A DNA stretch of 64,000 nucleotides from positions 124,001 through 188,000 of the forward strand of contig CAVQUF010000002.1 in the NCBI GenBank assembly GCA_963716865.1, in the 5' to 3' direction. Each line of letters opens with the position of its first letter. The first letter of the stretch is position 1. Below are positions 1 to 7,389 of this stretch, piece by piece. The position numbers and the translations under genes are program-made. The notes beneath the pieces were generated by a model, which had not been told where the DNA came from, did not search any database, and saw nothing but the letters and a program-made list of their open reading frames with translations. The DNA is from AC-32 sp963716865 (GTDB lineage Bacteria; Actinomycetota; Thermoleophilia; Gaiellales; Gaiellaceae).

Positions 1-84
1 TCGCCCAAGGCGGTCTGGTGACATTCCCGAACACTGGCGCAGAGGAGGGTTCCGCGCCTGCTGCAGCAGTTGGGTTCACGGGTC

Positions 85-113
85 TTGACAAGGTTGTGAG
101 TGAGTGCTAACTT
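85..113 (+). promoter_or_regulatory. tetR promoter with embedded operator; leaderless start
   Basis: A consensus -35 TTGACA (85-90) is followed by a 17-bp spacer and a -10 TAACTT (108-113). The ATG of the TetR gene lies 6 nt after the -10, so the transcript should begin at or next to the start codon (leaderless). The spacer and -10 contain AGTGAGTGCTAACT (99-112), an imperfect palindrome of form AGT-N-AG-NN-CT-N-ACT. The same word recurs before the adjacent MFS gene, as expected for an autorepressing TetR protein. Confidence 0.7.
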
Positions 114-119
114 CCGTCA

Positions 120-668
120 ATGGTCGCCACGGAACGGAAGACGGCAGAGCAGCGGCGCGAGGAGATTCTCGTCGTCGCGATGGAGGAGTTCGGCGAGCAC
201 GGGCTGCACGGGACGTCGACGGACACGATCGCCCGCAGGGCCGGCGTCTCGCAGCCGTATCTCTTCCGGCTCTTCGGCACCAAGAAGGCGCTCTACCTCG
301 AGAGCGTCCGCCGCTGCTTTCGGGAGACGCTCGAGCTCTTCCAGGAGGCCTCGGTCGGCAAGACCGGGGAGGAGTCGCTGAAGTCGATCGGCACCGCGTA
401 CCGCGGGCTGCTCGAGAACCGGACGCGGCTGCGCGCCCAGATGCAGGCGTACGCCGACTGCGACGACCCCGACGTGCGCGAGGTCGTTCGCGAGGGCTTC
501 GGTGCGCTCGTCGACTACGTCGAGCGCGTCTCCGGCGCCGATGGGAAGCGCGTCCGCGACTTCTTCGCCTTCGGGATGCTGCTGAACGTCTTTGCGTCGA
601 TGGATCTGCTCGACCATCCGGGACCGTGGGCCAAGCGGCTCCTGGACTCGTGCCTCGAGGAGGAGTAA
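120..668 (+). CDS. TetR family transcriptional regulator
   Basis: A 182-residue protein with the usual TetR size and plan. The N-terminal helix-turn-helix covers about residues 15-60, with the recognition helix in GVSQPYLFRLFGTKKALY, followed by a helical ligand-binding and dimerisation domain. It lies directly upstream of, and on the same strand as, a 14-helix drug-exporter-type MFS gene, which is the classic repressor/pump pairing. Both genes are preceded by AGTGAGTG(C/G)TAACT. I infer a local repressor that senses a pump substrate and controls both itself and the transporter. The ligand cannot be read from sequence. The ATG start is supported by the -10 box 6 nt upstream; no Shine-Dalgarno is present. 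Confidence 0.9.
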   Translation: MVATERKTAEQRREEILVVAMEEFGEHGLHGTSTDTIARRAGVSQPYLFRLFGTKKALYLESVRRCFRETLELFQEASVGKTGEESLKSIGTAYRGLLENRTRLRAQMQAYADCDDPDVREVVREGFGALVDYVERVSGADGKRVRDFFAFGMLLNVFASMDLLDHPGPWAKRLLDSCLEEE

Positions 669-693
669 GGCGCATTTTTTTCGCGCTGAAGTA

Positions 694-721
694 AGTGAGT
701 GGTAACTACCAATGAAGGAGG
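694..721 (+). promoter_or_regulatory. Second TetR operator copy and RBS of the MFS gene
   Basis: AGTGAGTGGTAACT (694-707) matches the operator-like word at 99-112 in 13 of 14 positions. TAACTA at 703-708 can act as a -10; no convincing -35 is visible. AAGGAGG (715-721) is a near-perfect Shine-Dalgarno 5 nt before ATG 727. This decides the start in favour of 727 over the in-frame ATG at 712, which lies inside the leader. Confidence 0.65.
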
Positions 722-726
722 CGAAG

Positions 727-2142
727 ATGAACACCCGCAGCACCACGATCTGGACATTCGCGATTACCTCGGTGGCGCTCTTCATGACGACGCTCGACAA
801 CCTCGTCGTGACGACGGCGCTGCCGGTCATCCGCGTGCAGCTCCACGCGGGCCTCAGCGGGCTCGAGTGGACGGTGAACGCCTACACGCTCACCTTCGCG
901 GTGCTGCTGATCACGGGCGCCGCACTCGGCGACCGCTTCGGCCGGCGCAAGATGTTCGTCGCCGGCCTCGGAATCTTCACGTTGGCCTCGGCCGCGGCCG
1001 CGCTCGCGCCCTCGATCGAGGTGCTGATCGCTGCCCGCGCGCTGCAGGGCTTCGGCGGGGCGATCGTGCTGCCGCTGACACTCACCATCCTGAGCGCGGC
1101 ATTCCCGGCCGAGCGCCGCGGGCTCGTGCTCGGCGCGTGGGGCGGGATCAGCGGCCTCGCGGTCGCGCTCGGCCCGCTCGTCGGCGGCGCCGTCGTCGAG
1201 GGCATCTCGTGGCAGTGGATCTTCTGGCTCAACGTCCCGATCGGGCTCGTCCTGATCCCGCTCGCGGCGCTGCGGCTGAAGGAGAGCCGCGGCCCGAACA
1301 GCTCGCTCGACCTCCCGGGCGTCGTCCTGGCGAGCGCCGGCCTCTTCGGGATCGTGTGGGGCCTCGTGCGCGGGAACCAGGTCGGCTGGACGAGCCCCGA
1401 GATCGTGCTCGCGCTCTCCGCGGGAGCGATGGTGCTCGGCCTGTTCGTGCTCTGGGAGACCCGCGCCAAGGCGCCGATGCTGCCGCTGCGGTTCTTCCGC
1501 AACCGGACGTTCTCGGCGGCCAACGCAGCCTCGCTGCTGATGTTCTTCGGGATGTTCGGGTCGATCTTCCTCCTGGCGCAGTTCTTCCAGACGGTGCAGG
1601 GCTACTCGCCGCTCCAGGCCGGGCTGCGGATCCTGCCGTGGACGGCGATGCCGATCCTCGTCGCGCCGCTCGCCGGCGCGCTCTCCGACCGGATCGGAGG
1701 CCGGCCGCTGCTGGTGGTCGGGCTCGCGCTCCAGGCCGTGGGGCTCGCCTGGATCGCGCTCGTCTCGACGCCGACGACCCCGTACTCGGAGCTCGTCGTG
1801 CCGTTCGTGCTCTCCGGGATCGGGATGGCGATGTACTTCGCGCCGGTCGCGAACGTCGTCCTCTCCTCCGTGCGGCCCGAGGAGGAGGGCCAGGCATCGG
1901 GCGCCAACAACGCGATCCGCGAGCTCGGCGGCGTGTTCGGCGTGGCGGTGCTCGCCTCGGTCTTCGCCCACTACGGCGGGTACGGAACGGGCACGACCTT
2001 CGTAGACGGCCTGACGCCGGCGATCTACGTCGGCGCCGCGATCGTCGCGCTGGGCTCGGTCATCGCCCTCGGCGTCTCACGCGGCCGCCGTCCGCAGGTC
2101 GAGCCCCAGCAGGAGTACGAGCCCCTGGCGGAGGCTGCGTAG
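727..2142 (+). CDS. MFS transporter, DHA2 (EmrB/QacA-like) drug exporter family
   Basis: About 471 residues with roughly 14 hydrophobic segments, the topology of DHA2 proton antiporters. The motif A loop GDRFGRRKMF follows TM2, and a motif C-like glycine-rich segment GLAVALGPLVGG lies in TM5. The C-terminus is a short charged cytoplasmic tail. It is an inner-membrane exporter of small hydrophobic compounds by family membership; the substrate is unknown. The upstream TetR gene and shared operator indicate repression relieved by a ligand. It ends 18 bp before the convergent eIF2B-like gene. Start chosen at 727 because of the AAGGAGG box. Confidence 0.88.
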   Translation: MNTRSTTIWTFAITSVALFMTTLDNLVVTTALPVIRVQLHAGLSGLEWTVNAYTLTFAVLLITGAALGDRFGRRKMFVAGLGIFTLASAAAALAPSIEVLIAARALQGFGGAIVLPLTLTILSAAFPAERRGLVLGAWGGISGLAVALGPLVGGAVVEGISWQWIFWLNVPIGLVLIPLAALRLKESRGPNSSLDLPGVVLASAGLFGIVWGLVRGNQVGWTSPEIVLALSAGAMVLGLFVLWETRAKAPMLPLRFFRNRTFSAANAASLLMFFGMFGSIFLLAQFFQTVQGYSPLQAGLRILPWTAMPILVAPLAGALSDRIGGRPLLVVGLALQAVGLAWIALVSTPTTPYSELVVPFVLSGIGMAMYFAPVANVVLSSVRPEEEGQASGANNAIRELGGVFGVAVLASVFAHYGGYGTGTTFVDGLTPAIYVGAAIVALGSVIALGVSRGRRPQVEPQQEYEPLAEAA

Positions 2143-2159
2143 AGGAGGAAAGCCGTCTT

Positions 2160-3026
2160 CTAGCCCGACTGCAGGAGGGCGTAGCCCTCCCGCAGGAACG
2201 GCGTTCGGTCGACGAGGGCGCGGATCTCCTCCGAGGGGTGCGCGCCCTCCTCGGTCACCACGAGGTCGATCAGCTCCGGCGGGGTGAGGTCGAGCTCGGC
2301 GGCGTTCAGTCCGGGTGCCTTGGAGGCCTCGATCGGGGCGAGCTTGATGATCTCGCAGGCGACGATCGTCGGCACGCTCTCGGCGGCGGCCGCCTCGGCG
2401 AGCTCTCGCGTCCCGGCCTTGTTGCAGAGCGTGCCGCAGCGGAACACGGTGTCGGCGCCGACGAGCAGGAGCGAGGCCCACCGCAGCTCGGCCGGCGCGT
2501 CGTCGTCCTCGACGAGCTCGACGTCTAGCCCTTCGGCGCGGAGGTCGGCGGCGAACGCGCGCCCCTCGTCCTGAGGCGACGACGCGGTGCAGATCACGCG
2601 CTCGGGCGGGGTGTGCACCAGCGCCTCGCGAACGGTCGCCGAGGCGGAGTGCGTCAGCACCACAGCCTCCGTGAGGCGGTCCTGGAGCTGGATGGCGATC
2701 GAGGCCGCGGCGCGGCGGCGGCCCTCGATCAGCCCCTCGGCCTCCTCGCCGACTAGCTGACGCAGCTGATCCGGCTCGAGCTGAACGTGCCGCTGGGCCG
2801 CGGCGAGCAGCCGGCCGACTGCGCCGGCGACCGCGCCGACGCCCGGGCGGCTTCCCGCGAGCTCGCGTCCGGCGGCGACGAGATTCGCAAGCAGCTCCTC
2901 GCCGGTGGCGGCGTCCGCCTCCGCAACGTCGACCAGCGCCTCGACCGCCCGGCGCGCCATCCAGCTCGCGCCGTGGCGGCGGTCGAGCCGAAGCTCCTCG
3001 ACCCGCTCCCCCAGGATCGTGGCCAC
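2160..3026 (-). CDS. eIF-2B/ribose-1,5-bisphosphate isomerase family protein
   Basis: The C-terminal half carries the family core: GADTVFRCGTLCNKAGT, then VPTIVACEIIKLAP, matching the conserved sugar-phosphate site of eIF-2B alpha/beta/delta, methylthioribose-1-phosphate isomerase and ribose-1,5-bisphosphate isomerase. The N-terminal third is helical. With a GTG start at 3026 it is 288 residues. The reading frame stays open upstream to an ATG at 3146, but that extension has no family character and runs through inverted repeats, so I prefer the GTG. Bacterial members are probably sugar-phosphate isomerases in nucleotide or pentose salvage rather than translation factors; the substrate here is unknown. 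It stands alone, divergent from the polysaccharide operon. Confidence 0.75.
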   Translation of the reverse strand: MATILGERVEELRLDRRHGASWMARRAVEALVDVAEADAATGEELLANLVAAGRELAGSRPGVGAVAGAVGRLLAAAQRHVQLEPDQLRQLVGEEAEGLIEGRRRAAASIAIQLQDRLTEAVVLTHSASATVREALVHTPPERVICTASSPQDEGRAFAADLRAEGLDVELVEDDDAPAELRWASLLLVGADTVFRCGTLCNKAGTRELAEAAAAESVPTIVACEIIKLAPIEASKAPGLNAAELDLTPPELIDLVVTEEGAHPSEEIRALVDRTPFLREGYALLQSG

Positions 3027-3055
3027 GGCGACATTGTCGCAGATGGCGCGTGAGC

Positions 3056-3092
3056 GGCACCGTCGCGTGCGATCGTGACAATGCACGGTGCC
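3056..3092. repeat. Inverted repeat in the divergent intergenic region
   Basis: GGCACCGT (3056-3063) and ACGGTGCC (3085-3092) form a perfect 8-bp inverted repeat with a 21-nt loop. A shorter palindrome GCGACATTGTCGC (3028-3040) lies next to the proposed GTG start of the minus-strand gene. Role unknown: operator or leader structure of the eIF2B-like gene. Confidence 0.45.
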
Positions 3093-3142
3093 CCTTCCAG
3101 TGATGATGCTCAGGTTCTCGGTCGGTAGCACCAAGCCGCAGG

Positions 3143-3192
3143 CCACACTCGGCCGCGGCGCAGGCTGGTTGCCTGCGCGAGGCCGAGGGTGG
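3143..3192. repeat. Long two-part hairpin upstream of the polysaccharide operon
   Basis: The outer arms at 3143-3154 and 3181-3192 pair over 12 bp with one mismatch. The inner arms GCGCAGGC (3158-3165) and GCCTGCGC (3171-3178) pair perfectly around a 5-nt loop. The structure lies between divergent genes, 60 nt before ATG 3253, so an ordinary terminator is unlikely. A structured 5' leader or a protein-binding palindrome is more plausible. Confidence 0.5.
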
Positions 3193-3252
3193 GCTGTGGC
3201 GCAGCGTGATAGCGGGCGAGAGACGGGCGCTCATTGCTGGGAGGGGCACTAG

Positions 3253-4368
3253 ATGGAGCGTCTGCTCGTCCTGGGCGCCGGCGCAGGCCAGCTCGGCCTG
3301 CTCGCGGCAGCGCGTGAGCGCGGCCTGTTCGTGATCGCGGTCGACCGCGACGCGGGCGCGCCGGGCTTCCGCTACGCCGACCGGCGGGCGATCGTCTCCG
3401 TCGACGACGAGCCCGCTCTCGAGCGCCTGGCCGAGGCCGAGCGGATCGACGGAGTGGCCGCGCCGGGGGCCGACTGGCCGGTGGGCCCCGCCGCCCGCAT
3501 CGCGGCAAGGCTCGGCGTGCCCCATCCGATCTCGCCCGAGACGGCGCTGCTCTCGACCTCGAAGCTGCGCCAGCGCGAGCGCTTCGCCGAGGTGGGCGTG
3601 CCGCAGACGGGCTGGAAGGTGGTCACGCGCGCGGACGAGGTGGTCGGCGTGCCGTGCCTCGTGCGAGCGCCGGACCGGCACGGCCGCCGGGCCCGCGCGC
3701 TCGTGCGCTCCTCGCGGGAGCTGCGCGCCGCGGTCAAGACGGCGCTGCGCGCCTCCCGGATCGGGCTCTGCCTCGTCGAGGAGCTGGCCGAGGAGCCCGT
3801 GGTCACCGTCAGCGCCTTCTCCAGGGCCGGTGTCTTCCACGCGCTGACCGTGGCCGACCGCGCTCCCCTGACGCACGTCTGGGAGAGCGAGCACGCGGAC
3901 GCGGCGGTGGCGCTCGCGCGGCAGGCCGCTGATGCCCTCGAAATCCAGGACGGCGCGTCCGTCACCCAGCTGCGCATCGGTCCCGACGGGCCGCGTGTGC
4001 AGGGAGTCTCGGCGCGGACCGGCGGCGGCCACGAGGCGGAGCTCTGCCGGGCTGCGCTCGGCGTCGACCTGAACGGTCTCGCGCTGGCGGCCGCGCTCGG
4101 CGAGCCGATCTCGGAGCGGCGCCTGCGGCCTCGCCGCCGCGTCGGCGGTGCCTGCGTGCTCTTCCTCAGCGGCGCGGGCGAGGCCGAGGGCCTCGCGGAG
4201 GCGGAAGCCGCGCCGGGGATCGAATGGGTCCGCGTCTACGGCTGCGGGTCGGACCGCGCCGGTGCCGTGCTCGCAACGGGCGAGAGCCGTGCCCAGGCTC
4301 TCGAGCGGGCGACGCGGGCGGCCGAATGCGTACGCTTCCGCGCGGCCGATGCCCAGGCGCTCGCCTAG
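3253..4368 (+). CDS. ATP-grasp fold protein, possibly catalytically degenerate
   Basis: 371 residues. It opens with a Rossmann-like VLGAGAGQLGLLAAAR and has the pre-ATP-grasp, ATP-binding and C-terminal order of PurK/PylC-like carboxylate-amine ligases. VEELAEEPVVTVSAF near residues 175-190 corresponds to the conserved EE..G.E.sv strand. The usual metal-binding motif (E-x-N-x-R followed by glycines) reads VSARTGGGHEAE near 254-265, so the acidic ligand and Asn appear replaced. Activity is therefore doubtful. A strong GGGAGGGG box precedes the ATG. The stop codon abuts the next ATG, so it is the first gene of the long polysaccharide operon. Confidence 0.7.
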   Translation: MERLLVLGAGAGQLGLLAAARERGLFVIAVDRDAGAPGFRYADRRAIVSVDDEPALERLAEAERIDGVAAPGADWPVGPAARIAARLGVPHPISPETALLSTSKLRQRERFAEVGVPQTGWKVVTRADEVVGVPCLVRAPDRHGRRARALVRSSRELRAAVKTALRASRIGLCLVEELAEEPVVTVSAFSRAGVFHALTVADRAPLTHVWESEHADAAVALARQAADALEIQDGASVTQLRIGPDGPRVQGVSARTGGGHEAELCRAALGVDLNGLALAAALGEPISERRLRPRRRVGGACVLFLSGAGEAEGLAEAEAAPGIEWVRVYGCGSDRAGAVLATGESRAQALERATRAAECVRFRAADAQALA

Positions 4369-5352
4369 ATGAACAAACGGACCCGGATCCTCGCGACGCT
4401 CGTCGTCACCGGTCTCTGCACCGCGTACATCCTCTGGAAGATCAACATCCACCAGACGCTGCACGTGATCGCGAATGCGAACTACGCCTACTTCTTCGCC
4501 GCGTTCGCGATCATGGCGCTCTCCGTCTGGCCGATGGCCTGGCGCTGGGGGCGGCTGCTGCGGGTGCGTGGGATTCACGACCGGCTGGGCTGGCTGGTGC
4601 GCGCGTACTTCGTCGCCTACACGGCGGGGCAGGTGCTCCCGACGGCCGTCGGCGGCGACGCCGTCCGGATTTACGAGACCGCGCGCCGGCACGAGGGCCA
4701 GGGAGGCCCGGTCGCGGCGTCCGTGCTGCTCGAGCGTGCGCTCGGCGGCGCAGCGACGCTCGCCCTGGCGGCGGTCGGGTTCGCGCTGGCGGTCGGCCGC
4801 TACCCGGTCGGCCCCTACCTCTGGATCGAGCTGTTCTTCGTCCTCGCGACGATCGTCCTCGCGGTGGCGCTCTTCTCCCGGCGCGCGCGGCCGCTGCTCG
4901 CCCGGACCGCCCCGCTCCTACGGAAGGTCTGGCTCGAGCGCCCGATACGCGCCGCATACGAGGGGCTGCACTCGTACCGCGATCACCCCGACCTCCTGGC
5001 CGGCGTCTTCGTGCTCACCCTCGCCGTGCAGTCCGTGCGCGTGCTGGCGATCTGGTGCGCCGGGAAGGCGGTCGGCGTCGAGCTCTCCCCGAGGCCGTAC
5101 TACGTGATGGGGCCGCTGCTGTTCCTCGTCCTGCTCGTGCCGTTCTCGATCAACGGGATCGCCGTGCGCGAGTCGTTCTTCGTCAGCTTCCTCGGGAGGC
5201 TCGGCGTCGATGCCGACAAGGCCTTCGCGACCGGATTCATCTTCTTCATGGTCACGATCGCCCTGGCGCTTCCGGGCGCGATCCTGCTCGGCTGGCAGGC
5301 ACTGCGCGGCCTCTTCGCCCCGAACGATGCCCCGCAGTTACCACGCAGCTAG
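4369..5352 (+). CDS. YbhN/UPF0104 family flippase-like integral membrane protein
   Basis: 327 residues with about eight hydrophobic segments. It matches the lysylphosphatidylglycerol-synthase transmembrane (flippase-like) domain: TAGQVLPTAVGGDAVRIYE near residues 84-102 is the family signature, followed by VLLERALGG. Members sit in the inner membrane and are linked to lipid or lipid-linked sugar translocation. The catalytic domain of MprF is absent. The ATG follows the preceding stop codon with no gap. Its place in a glycosyltransferase operon suggests handling of a lipid-linked intermediate; this is inference. Confidence 0.8.
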   Translation: MNKRTRILATLVVTGLCTAYILWKINIHQTLHVIANANYAYFFAAFAIMALSVWPMAWRWGRLLRVRGIHDRLGWLVRAYFVAYTAGQVLPTAVGGDAVRIYETARRHEGQGGPVAASVLLERALGGAATLALAAVGFALAVGRYPVGPYLWIELFFVLATIVLAVALFSRRARPLLARTAPLLRKVWLERPIRAAYEGLHSYRDHPDLLAGVFVLTLAVQSVRVLAIWCAGKAVGVELSPRPYYVMGPLLFLVLLVPFSINGIAVRESFFVSFLGRLGVDADKAFATGFIFFMVTIALALPGAILLGWQALRGLFAPNDAPQLPRS

Positions 5353-5353
5353 C

Positions 5354-6283
5354 GTGTCCGCGGCCTCGCCCGAGGATCGCGTGGAGCGCGCAGTCTCGGT
5401 CGTGGTCGTGACCTACGACGGGCTCCCGTGGGTCGAGCGCTGCCTCGAGAGCGTGAGCGGCTACGAGACGATCGTCGTCGACAACGGCTCGACGGACGGG
5501 ACGATCGAGCTGGTTCGGGAGCGCTTCCCTGACGCGCGCCTGCTCGAGCAGGCGAACAAGGGCCTCGGCGCGGGCTCCAACGTCGGCATGCGAATCGCGG
5601 CCGGCGACTACTTCCTGCTGCTGAACTCCGACGCGTGGGCGGTCGGCGATGCGGTCGAGAGGCTCACGGCGTTCGCCGAGGAGCATCCCGAGGCGGCGGT
5701 CGTCGGCCCGCGGCTCCTCAACCCGGACGGCTCGCTGCAGCCGTCGGTTCGCGGCTTCCCGACGCTCTGGCGGCTGGCGACCGAGTACTTCTTCCTGCGC
5801 AAGCTCGCACCGAGGTCACGGGCGCTGAACGCGTTCTACGGCTCCCGCTTCGCGCACGACGAGGTGCGCGAGGCCGAGTTCCTGATGGGCGCCTGCCTCC
5901 TCGTCCGCCGGCAGGCCGCCGATACCGTAGGGCTCTTCGACGAGGACTTCTTCATGTTCAGCGAGGAGACGGACTGGTGCTACCGCTTCCGGCAGGCCGG
6001 CTGGAGCGTGCTCTTCACCCCGGAAGCGGAGTTCGTCCACGTGGGGGGTGCGACGACGGCGCGTAACTGGGGGCCGATGTACCGGGAGCAGCTTCGCGGG
6101 CACCTTCGCTTCATGGCGAAGCACCACGGGCTGCGTGAGGCGGAGCGGGCCCGGCGGCTGCTGCTCGCGTCGATGCGGCTGCGGTCGGTCGTCTTCCGCG
6201 GCGAGCGGCGCGCGGCGTCCGCAGAGGCGGCCCGGTGGCTCTCGGGCTCGACCGTGCCCGAGCTGCTGGAGCCGTCCGGGTGA
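5354..6283 (+). CDS. Family 2 glycosyltransferase, rhamnosyltransferase-like
   Basis: About 309 residues with a GT-A fold: VSVVVVTYDG at the N-terminus, VVDNGSTDGT for nucleotide binding, LLNSDAW as the DxD-equivalent region and EETDWCYRFRQAGW as the acceptor/base region. This arrangement is typical of WbbL/RfbF-like rhamnosyltransferases, but the donor is not certain. It is cytoplasmic and extends a lipid-linked glycan. The start is uncertain: GTG 5354 lies 2 nt after the upstream stop, while ATG 5327 would overlap the upstream gene by 26 nt. The gene ends in a GTGA overlap with the next ATP-grasp gene. Confidence 0.85.
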   Translation: MSAASPEDRVERAVSVVVVTYDGLPWVERCLESVSGYETIVVDNGSTDGTIELVRERFPDARLLEQANKGLGAGSNVGMRIAAGDYFLLLNSDAWAVGDAVERLTAFAEEHPEAAVVGPRLLNPDGSLQPSVRGFPTLWRLATEYFFLRKLAPRSRALNAFYGSRFAHDEVREAEFLMGACLLVRRQAADTVGLFDEDFFMFSEETDWCYRFRQAGWSVLFTPEAEFVHVGGATTARNWGPMYREQLRGHLRFMAKHHGLREAERARRLLLASMRLRSVVFRGERRAASAEAARWLSGSTVPELLEPSG

Positions 6284-7389
6284 CCTCCGCGGCACGCCCC
6301 ACGGCGCTCGTGGTCGACGTCGGCTGGGTGAACGGGCTCGCCGCGATCCGCTCGCTCGGCCGTGCGGGCGTGCCCGTGCTCGCGCTCGACCACCGGCCGA
6401 GCGCGCTCGGCTTCCGCTCGCGCTACGCGAAGCCCGTGCTCTGCCCGGACCCGCAGGACGAGGAGGCGTTCGTCTCGTTCGTGGAGGGGCTCGGGGAGGC
6501 GCTCAACGCGCCCGCACCCGTCTTCGCGACGCACGACGAGCCGCTGAACGCGATCGCCCGCGCGGCCGGGCGGCTCGGCGACCGGTTCCTGTACCCGTTC
6601 CCGCCCTGGGAGGTCCTGGCGCGGATCCAGGACAAGCGCGAGCAGCTCGCGGCGGCGGAGAGGGCCGGGATCGCGGTCCCGCGGACGGAGGCTCCGAGCT
6701 CGGCCGCGGAGGCGCGCGCGGCCGCGGACGGGCTCGGCTACCCGGTCCTGGTCAAGCCGTCCTCGACGGAGGGCTTCAAGCGCCGGTTCGGGCGCCAGGC
6801 GTTCCGGTGCGAGACCGGCACGGAGGTCGAGCGCGCATTCGGCGAGGCCGAGCACTACGGGCCGCTCGTCCAGGAGCTCATCCCGGGCGCCGACGGGACG
6901 CTCTTCACGCTAGGCAGCTACCTCGCCGCCGACGGCGAGGCGCTCGGGCTCTTCTGCGGGCGCAAGCTGCGCCAGACGCCGCCCGGCGTCGGCACCTGTC
7001 GCGTGGGGGAGGCGGTCTGGGCCGAGGACGTCGTCGAGCAGGGGCTGCGGCTCCTGCTCGAGGTCGGGCACACGGGGCTGTCGCAGGTCGAGTTCAAGCG
7101 CGACCCGCGTGACGGGGTGCTGCGGCTGATGGAGATCAACCCGCGGCTGTGGCAGTGGCACGGGCTCGCGACGGCATGTGGCGTGGACCTGCCGCGGATC
7201 GCCTACGAGGACCTCACCGGCGAGCGGCCGGCTCGGGCCTCGATGAACGGGAAGCGCCGCCGCTGGGCGATCACACTGCAAGCCGGCGAGCGCCCGGCCC
7301 TGCAGCGGCCGCCGTACGTCGACGCGGTCTTCGCCGTCGACGACCCCAAGCCCGCTCTCGTCCAGGCGACCCGGTTGCTGCGGAGATGA
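6280..7389 (+). CDS. ATP-grasp carboxylate-amine ligase (COG3919-like)
   Basis: 369 residues. The N-terminal domain opens with ALVVDVGWVNGLAAIRSLGRAG. The ATP-grasp core includes GYPVLVKPSSTEGFKRRFG (ATP lid), VQELIPGADGT and LMEINPRLWQWHG, the last carrying the Mg-binding E-x-N-x-R. Unlike the protein encoded at 3253, its catalytic residues look intact. COG3919 proteins resemble D-aspartate ligase and ligate an amino group to a carboxylate at the expense of ATP. In this locus it could attach or activate an amino acid for glycan decoration (inference). GTG 6280 overlaps the preceding stop by 4 nt; the gene ends in an ATGA overlap. Confidence 0.82.
   Translation: MTSAARPTALVVDVGWVNGLAAIRSLGRAGVPVLALDHRPSALGFRSRYAKPVLCPDPQDEEAFVSFVEGLGEALNAPAPVFATHDEPLNAIARAAGRLGDRFLYPFPPWEVLARIQDKREQLAAAERAGIAVPRTEAPSSAAEARAAADGLGYPVLVKPSSTEGFKRRFGRQAFRCETGTEVERAFGEAEHYGPLVQELIPGADGTLFTLGSYLAADGEALGLFCGRKLRQTPPGVGTCRVGEAVWAEDVVEQGLRLLLEVGHTGLSQVEFKRDPRDGVLRLMEINPRLWQWHGLATACGVDLPRIAYEDLTGERPARASMNGKRRRWAITLQAGERPALQRPPYVDAVFAVDDPKPALVQATRLLRR

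Noticed and set aside
1..84. Possible end of an upstream gene or tRNA at the window start
   Set aside because: No reading frame with family character and no tRNA cloverleaf or TpsiC-like arm could be supported. Only the tetR promoter further on is called.
2077..4692. Very long minus-strand open frame antisense to the ATP-grasp gene and neighbours
   Set aside because: Its composition is Arg/Pro/Ala-rich shadow sequence. The plus-strand frame and, below 3026, another minus frame carry clear protein families.
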